Source: Mycobacterium sp. D16R12
Lineage (GTDB): Bacteria; Actinomycetota; Actinomycetes; Mycobacteriales; Mycobacteriaceae
DNA length: 64,000 nucleotides
Reading direction: 5' to 3'
Assembly: GCF_002013465.1 (NCBI RefSeq)
Contig: NZ_MAFC01000032.1
Coordinates: forward strand, 1-64,000
Shown here: positions 60,841 to 64,000 of the stretch, piece by piece
Layout: each line of letters starts with the position of its first letter
Numbering within the stretch: the first letter of the stretch is position 1
Made by a program: the position numbers and the translations under genes
The notes under the pieces: model-generated
Told to the model about the DNA's origin: nothing
What the model saw: the letters and a program-made list of their open reading frames with translations, nothing else
The model's database searches: none

Positions 60841-61911
60841 TTATCGCGCCGTGTCGACCCACTCCATGTAGGCCGACCCGCCGACCGGATTCCCTTGGTA
60901 TTCACCGGTGTAGCTGTAGGCGCCCGCATAGCCGCGACCATGGCCGTAGCGCAGGGGTGAATCGACGAGCCCGTCGATGGCGAGCACGAGGTGCCCGTGG
61001 TCATCGCGGACCGTCCAGGTCAGGCGGTGTGGCACGCGCATGGGGAGCCCCTGCTCGTCGATGGCCGGCTGCTCGCGGTACTCGGGGACATCCATCCGGA
61101 CATCGGTGTACACCTCGGTGGACTTGCCGAGGACGCGCACGTGCGCCAGCCGGCAGGCGACGGCACCACGAGCGCGGACATCGGTGAGCAGCACCTGGGT
61201 CCCGTCATCGAGGTCGATGATCTGATAGGTGAAGAAGTCGACGGGCAGTTTGAGCCGGCTCGGCAGTGGCCGCCGAGTGAGCGACTGATGGCTGAGGAAC
61301 CGCGCGTACTCGAAGGTGCCCAATCCGCTGATCGCCTGGGCGCCAGCCGCATCGGCGATCACGCCCGTGTATTCGGCGAGCAGACTCAGGTGGTCGTAGA
61401 TCGGGGTTTTGACGAAGTAGGACACCTGGTCGGTGACGGTCAGCTCGATATCGGCCGAAAAGTGTTGGTAACGACCGCGCACGGTGACGTGCGGGAAGTC
61501 CACCTCGATCTGCAGGTCTTCGCCCCAACGCAGCACGCTGCCGTCATCCGCGAAGTGGCAGTCGTGCGCAGTGTCGTAGGCGCGGTAATGGTGGTGATCG
61601 ATGGCTGCGGTTGAGGAGAGGACTGTGGCGGTACGCCGGGCATCGGCAGCGGCCAGGTAGTCATTGTCGAACAGCTCCGCGCCGATCGCACCGATGAGGG
61701 TCATGGTGTTCAGGTACCGGTGCGGCGAGTCCAGGTTCGGGATGAAGACGCCGTAATGGGTCGCCGTCCACGGGCCGTTGTTGGCATGCGGTCGCAGGAT
61801 GGCCTGGTCGGTGAAGGGTTTTCGTGAGGCCTCGAGGCGGCGATCGATCCGGGGCAAGAGGCCGTCCACGATGAGACGAGACAGCGCGCGAGAGATGGGC
61901 TGGCCGGTCAT
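60841..61911 (-). CDS. Conserved protein of unknown function (beta-rich, possibly lipid-related)
   Basis: A 356-residue soluble protein with a GGAGGG ribosome site before the ATG at 61911. It is rich in short beta segments (V-R-G-R-Y-Q-H-F-S-A-D-I-E-L-T-V; R-L-T-W-T-V-R-D-D-H-G-H-L-V-L-A-I-D-G-L-V) in the style of AttH/CrtC-like double lipocalin domains, and no signal peptide is visible. It is divergent from a TetR gene with twin operators between them, so it is probably the regulator's target. Ligand unknown. Confidence 0.75.
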   Translation of the reverse strand: MTGQPISRALSRLIVDGLLPRIDRRLEASRKPFTDQAILRPHANNGPWTATHYGVFIPNLDSPHRYLNTMTLIGAIGAELFDNDYLAAADARRTATVLSSTAAIDHHHYRAYDTAHDCHFADDGSVLRWGEDLQIEVDFPHVTVRGRYQHFSADIELTVTDQVSYFVKTPIYDHLSLLAEYTGVIADAAGAQAISGLGTFEYARFLSHQSLTRRPLPSRLKLPVDFFTYQIIDLDDGTQVLLTDVRARGAVACRLAHVRVLGKSTEVYTDVRMDVPEYREQPAIDEQGLPMRVPHRLTWTVRDDHGHLVLAIDGLVDSPLRYGHGRGYAGAYSYTGEYQGNPVGGSAYMEWVDTAR

Positions 61912-61938
61912 CGATTCCCTCCGTCCATTGTCGCGAAT

Positions 61939-61978
61939 TGACCGGCCGGTAATATACGACGAAGTGACCGTGCGGTCA
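61939..61978. promoter_or_regulatory. Twin TetR-type operators
   Basis: Two 14-base palindromes, TGACCGGCCGGTAA (61939-61952) and TGACCGTGCGGTCA (61965-61978), centred 26 bases apart, share the form TGACCG-NN-CGGTnA. They lie in the gap between divergent genes, next to a TetR gene. Confidence 0.75.
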
Positions 61979-62055
61979 ATCCCTTGATGGGCGAGAAACG
62001 CCAGTGCCCGCAACATAAGCGAACGCTGTGCGCACCCTCCGCTACCGTCATACGC

Positions 62056-62670
62056 ATGCAAACCCTCCGGACCGGCAGTAAGGGGATGCCTCGTCAGGAG
62101 CGGGAGCAATGGATCCTGACTGCCGCAGCCGATGAGTTCGGGGAAGCGACCTTTGCGGCGTCGAGCATGAACGGGATCGCGGCGCGCGCCGGAGTATCCA
62201 AGGCTCTTGTGCTGGCCTACTTCGGGTCCAAGGAGGACCTGTATGCCGCGTGTGTTGAACGTGCCGGGGAGCGACTGGCCACCGCGATCGGCGAGGCGTT
62301 GGCAGGATCGTCGGCACGCGCGGAGGTGGCCGCGGCGGTCCTGACGGCAATTTTCACCACGCTGGAGAACCAGCGCGGCGACTGGCCGGTCCTGTACGAC
62401 AGGACGGTGCCGAGCGGGCGGGCCCGGGACGCCGCCCGGAGGCAACGGACCATTCTGCGTGCGCAGGCCGCTGCGGCGGTAACCAGAACGCTTGGGGCCG
62501 TGGGGCTCAGCGATGACGATGATCTTTCGGCGGCGACGCTCGTCTGGGAAAACATGGTCTCGGCGCTGGTGCAATGGTGGCGGCACCACCCCGGGCGTTC
62601 TGCCGACGAGATGGCCGGACGGGCGCGGAGAGTTCTCATGGCGTTGTCCGACCGCGCTGTCGACGATTAG
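62056..62670 (+). CDS. TetR-family transcriptional regulator
   Basis: A 204-residue protein with an N-terminal helix-turn-helix (I-L-T-A-A-A-D-E-F-G...M-N-G-I-A-A-R-A-G-V-S-K-A-L-V-L-A-Y-F-G-S-K-E-D-L-Y) and a helical C-terminal domain. ATG 62056 was chosen by family length; the frame is open to 61984. It is divergent from the 356-residue protein and presumably binds the palindromes at 61939-61978. Confidence 0.86.
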   Translation: MQTLRTGSKGMPRQEREQWILTAAADEFGEATFAASSMNGIAARAGVSKALVLAYFGSKEDLYAACVERAGERLATAIGEALAGSSARAEVAAAVLTAIFTTLENQRGDWPVLYDRTVPSGRARDAARRQRTILRAQAAAAVTRTLGAVGLSDDDDLSAATLVWENMVSALVQWWRHHPGRSADEMAGRARRVLMALSDRAVDD

Positions 62671-63077
62671 ATGTTGCTGGTGACCTGCGCCACAATCGCA
62701 TGTGAGTGCTCGGTGTCTGTGTCGGTGGCACATTGTCCAGACTTCTCTGAATCAGAGCTCGATAAGCCCAGGTCACGCTCGACTTCCCGTCGCCCCTCCG
62801 AATGAGCGACGACACCAGCAACCTAGAAATCTAGATTTGAAACAGTTCAAAGGCCATGGATTGATTTCAGGCGAACTATCGACAGCACTTTTAGGTGATG
62901 CTAACTTCGCCTCATGCGGTCGCTGATTCGCGAGGTTCGTTGGTCACCAATGGTCAACACAGCTACTTCAGGCCATGTGCCGCGCCCGATGCCCGACGGC
63001 ATCGGTGTGCCCGAGTACGGCCCGACCGTGTATTCGCTCGTCACTAAGCGTGCTGCGCAAGGAAGGGAATGCTCACG
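62671..63077. other. 407-base intergenic region upstream of PE gene
   Basis: No convincing gene. It contains the candidate iron box at 62891-62909, a small palindrome TTGGTCACCAA (62940-62950) and the ribosome site GGAAGGG (63061-63067) of the PE gene. Probably the promoter region of the PE-PPE operon. Confidence 0.6.
62891..62909. promoter_or_regulatory. Candidate IdeR iron box
   Basis: TTAGGTGATGCTAACTTCG matches the 19-base IdeR consensus TTAGGTTAGGCTAACCTAA at 14 positions, with the TTAGGT and GCTAAC blocks intact. It is upstream of a PE5/PPE4-like pair, a gene type under IdeR control in the ESX-3 locus of M. tuberculosis. Confidence 0.5.
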
Positions 63078-63386
63078 ATGAACCTCAACGTCGTTCCGGA
63101 AGGTCTGCTCGCCACGAGTGCGGCAGTGGAAGCGCTCACCGCACGATTGGCAGCCGCTCATGCCGTCGCCGCGCCGGTGATCGGTGCCGTGGTTCCGCCC
63201 GCCGCCGATCCGGTGTCGTTGGAGACCGCGGCCGGATTCAGTGCCCGCGGTATGGAACACACCGGTGTGGCAGCCCTGGCTGTCGAGGAATTGGGCCGGG
63301 CCGGGCTGGGGGTTTCGGAGTCCGGGGCCAGCTACACCACCGGTGACATGCAGGCTGCCGTCACGTACATGATCGCGCGAGGATAG
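63078..63386 (+). CDS. PE-family protein, PE5-like (ESX-3 type)
   Basis: A 102-residue protein (ATG 63078, 10 bases after GGAAGGG) reading M-N-L-N-V-V-P-E-G-L and containing A-A-V-E-A-L-T-A-R-L-A-A-A-H and V-V-P-P-A-A-D-P-V-S-L. It is very like M. tuberculosis PE5 (Rv0285). The YxxxD export signal is present (Y-T-T-G-D). It forms a helical hairpin that pairs with the PPE protein encoded 5 bases downstream; PE5/PPE4 function in ESX-3 iron uptake. Confidence 0.9.
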   Translation: MNLNVVPEGLLATSAAVEALTARLAAAHAVAAPVIGAVVPPAADPVSLETAAGFSARGMEHTGVAALAVEELGRAGLGVSESGASYTTGDMQAAVTYMIARG

Positions 63387-63391
63387 ATTCC

Positions 63392-64000
63392 GTGTCCGCT
63401 CCGATTTGGATGGCTTCACCCCCTGAGGTGCACTCGGCGCTGCTGAGCGCCGGACCCGGGCCTGGAGCACTGCTGGCCGCTGCCGCCCAGTGGCAGGCGC
63501 TCTCGGCGCAATACACCACTGCCGCAACGGAGTTGACGCAGCTGCTGGCCGCCACCAACGCCGGGCCCTGGCAGGGGCCCAGTGCTACTCAGTACGTCGC
63601 GAGCCACACGCCTTACCTGGCCTGGCTGACCCAGCAGAGCGCGATGAGCGCCACCAATGCGGTGCTGCAGGAGACTGCTGCGGCCGGCTACGCGACGGCG
63701 CTGGCCGCCATGCCCACGCTGGCCGAGCTGGCTGCCAACCACATGATTCACGGTGTGCTAATGGCCACCAATTTCTTTGGTATCAATACGATTCCGATCG
63801 CGTTGACCGAGGCCGACTACATTCGGATGTGGGTCCAGGCCGCCACCACCATGAGCGTGTATCAAGGTGTGTCGAGCACGGCGCTGGCCGCAACGGCGCC
63901 GACGCAGCCCTCGCCGATGATCATGGCGCCGGGCGGCGAAATGTCCCGTATGTCCGCGGACATGATGTCGATGTCCGCGCAGCCGCAAGCCCTCGAATCC
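63392..64000 (+). CDS. PPE-family protein, PPE4-like (partial, runs off the window)
   Basis: The first 203 codons from GTG 63392. The PPE domain (about 1-175) reads M-S-A-P-I-W-M-A-S-P-P-E-V-H-S-A-L-L-S and has the WxG turn (P-W-Q-G-P-S) and the conserved H-x-V-L-M-A-T-N-F-F-G-I-N-T-I-P-I segment, close to M. tuberculosis PPE4 (Rv0286). A Met/Pro-rich stretch begins at the window edge. It partners the PE5-like protein; an esxG-esxH pair may follow outside the window. Confidence 0.9.
   Translation, partial: MSAPIWMASPPEVHSALLSAGPGPGALLAAAAQWQALSAQYTTAATELTQLLAATNAGPWQGPSATQYVASHTPYLAWLTQQSAMSATNAVLQETAAAGYATALAAMPTLAELAANHMIHGVLMATNFFGINTIPIALTEADYIRMWVQAATTMSVYQGVSSTALAATAPTQPSPMIMAPGGEMSRMSADMMSMSAQPQALES

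Noticed and set aside
62940..62950. Palindrome TTGGTCACCAA before the PE gene as a Zur or other operator
   Set aside because: Eleven bases are expected by chance at this scale and it does not match a consensus I know.
1..64000. CRISPR arrays, insertion sequences, integrases, rRNA genes
   Set aside because: None seen; the only long direct repeats are the two effector-gene blocks, and no transposase or integrase motif was found.

Overview
The window is an actinobacterial, almost certainly mycobacterial, replication-origin region. The order trxB-trxA-cwlM, parB-parA-rsmG-jag-yidC-yidD-rnpA-rpmH, dnaA-dnaN-gnd-recF-DUF721-gyrB, gyrA-DUF3566-tRNA-Ile-tRNA-Ala-cwsA-ppiA, PH-domain protein-crgA-DUF881-trpG-pknB-pknA-pbpA-rodA-pstP-fhaB-fhaA-tRNA-Leu matches M. 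tuberculosis genes around Rv3913-Rv3924c and Rv0001-Rv0020c. The separation of gyrB from gyrA by about 14.7 kb, and the short gnd between dnaN and recF, point (from memory, so inference) to the rapidly growing abscessus-chelonae clade (Mycobacteroides). The DNA is GC-rich, with patches that look more AT-rich inside the gyrB-gyrA interval.

Layout. 1-2776: thioredoxin system and the MurA regulator CwlM. 2773-7217: an accessory block (membrane protein-P450-ferredoxin operon, divergent TetR and metallo-beta-lactamase-fold protein) inserted where M. tuberculosis has cwlM next to the GNAT gene. 7239-13530: chromosome segregation (ParA/ParB with two parS sites), ribosome and RNA processing, and membrane insertion. 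13531-16297: dnaA and the oriC region with DnaA boxes, AT-rich tracts and a terminator. 16298-22392: dnaN, gnd, recF, DUF721 and gyrB.

22393-37131 is the most unusual part: an island of type VII secretion (T7SS) substrate-like genes. Three transcription units each combine a small protein ending in an acidic-aromatic D-D-F-Y-x-F-like tail, small helical WXG/Esp-like proteins, large secreted-effector-like proteins and lipoproteins. Two effector-like genes share identical 98-bp and 99-bp DNA blocks. One carries a GH19 muramidase/chitinase domain and is followed immediately by a lipoprotein with a DUF3298 (RsiV/MPT64-like) domain, a plausible immunity protein. The other has lost the helical secretion domain by an exact 606-bp in-frame deletion and carries a C39-like papain-fold domain. 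Five sites with the exact spacing GGAACC-N16-CGTC stand 29-49 bases upstream (by estimated start site) of five genes of the island. This is the form of a SigM-type ECF sigma promoter, so the island looks like one ECF regulon of putative secreted antibacterial effectors. In M. tuberculosis sigM lies just upstream of trxB2, which would place it just left of this window.

37132-42888: gyrA (with Ser at the quinolone-determining position), two tRNAs with a 37-codon DLW-39-like micro-gene between them, cwsA, ppiA and a rhomboid protease. 42890-45935: three paralogous SAM-dependent methyltransferases. 45994-58062: division and cell-wall growth genes (crgA, Ser/Thr kinases, transpeptidase, SEDS polymerase, phosphatase, FHA proteins). 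The five genes pstP to pknB overlap by 1-4 bases, so this is one tightly coupled operon. 58318-60811: tRNA-Leu and a three-gene YgiB/glutathionylspermidine-synthase-like/DUF350 module. 60841-62670: a conserved protein and a divergent TetR regulator with twin palindromic operators. 62671-64000: a PE5/PPE4-like pair (ESX-3 type) preceded by a candidate IdeR iron box; the PPE gene runs off the right edge.
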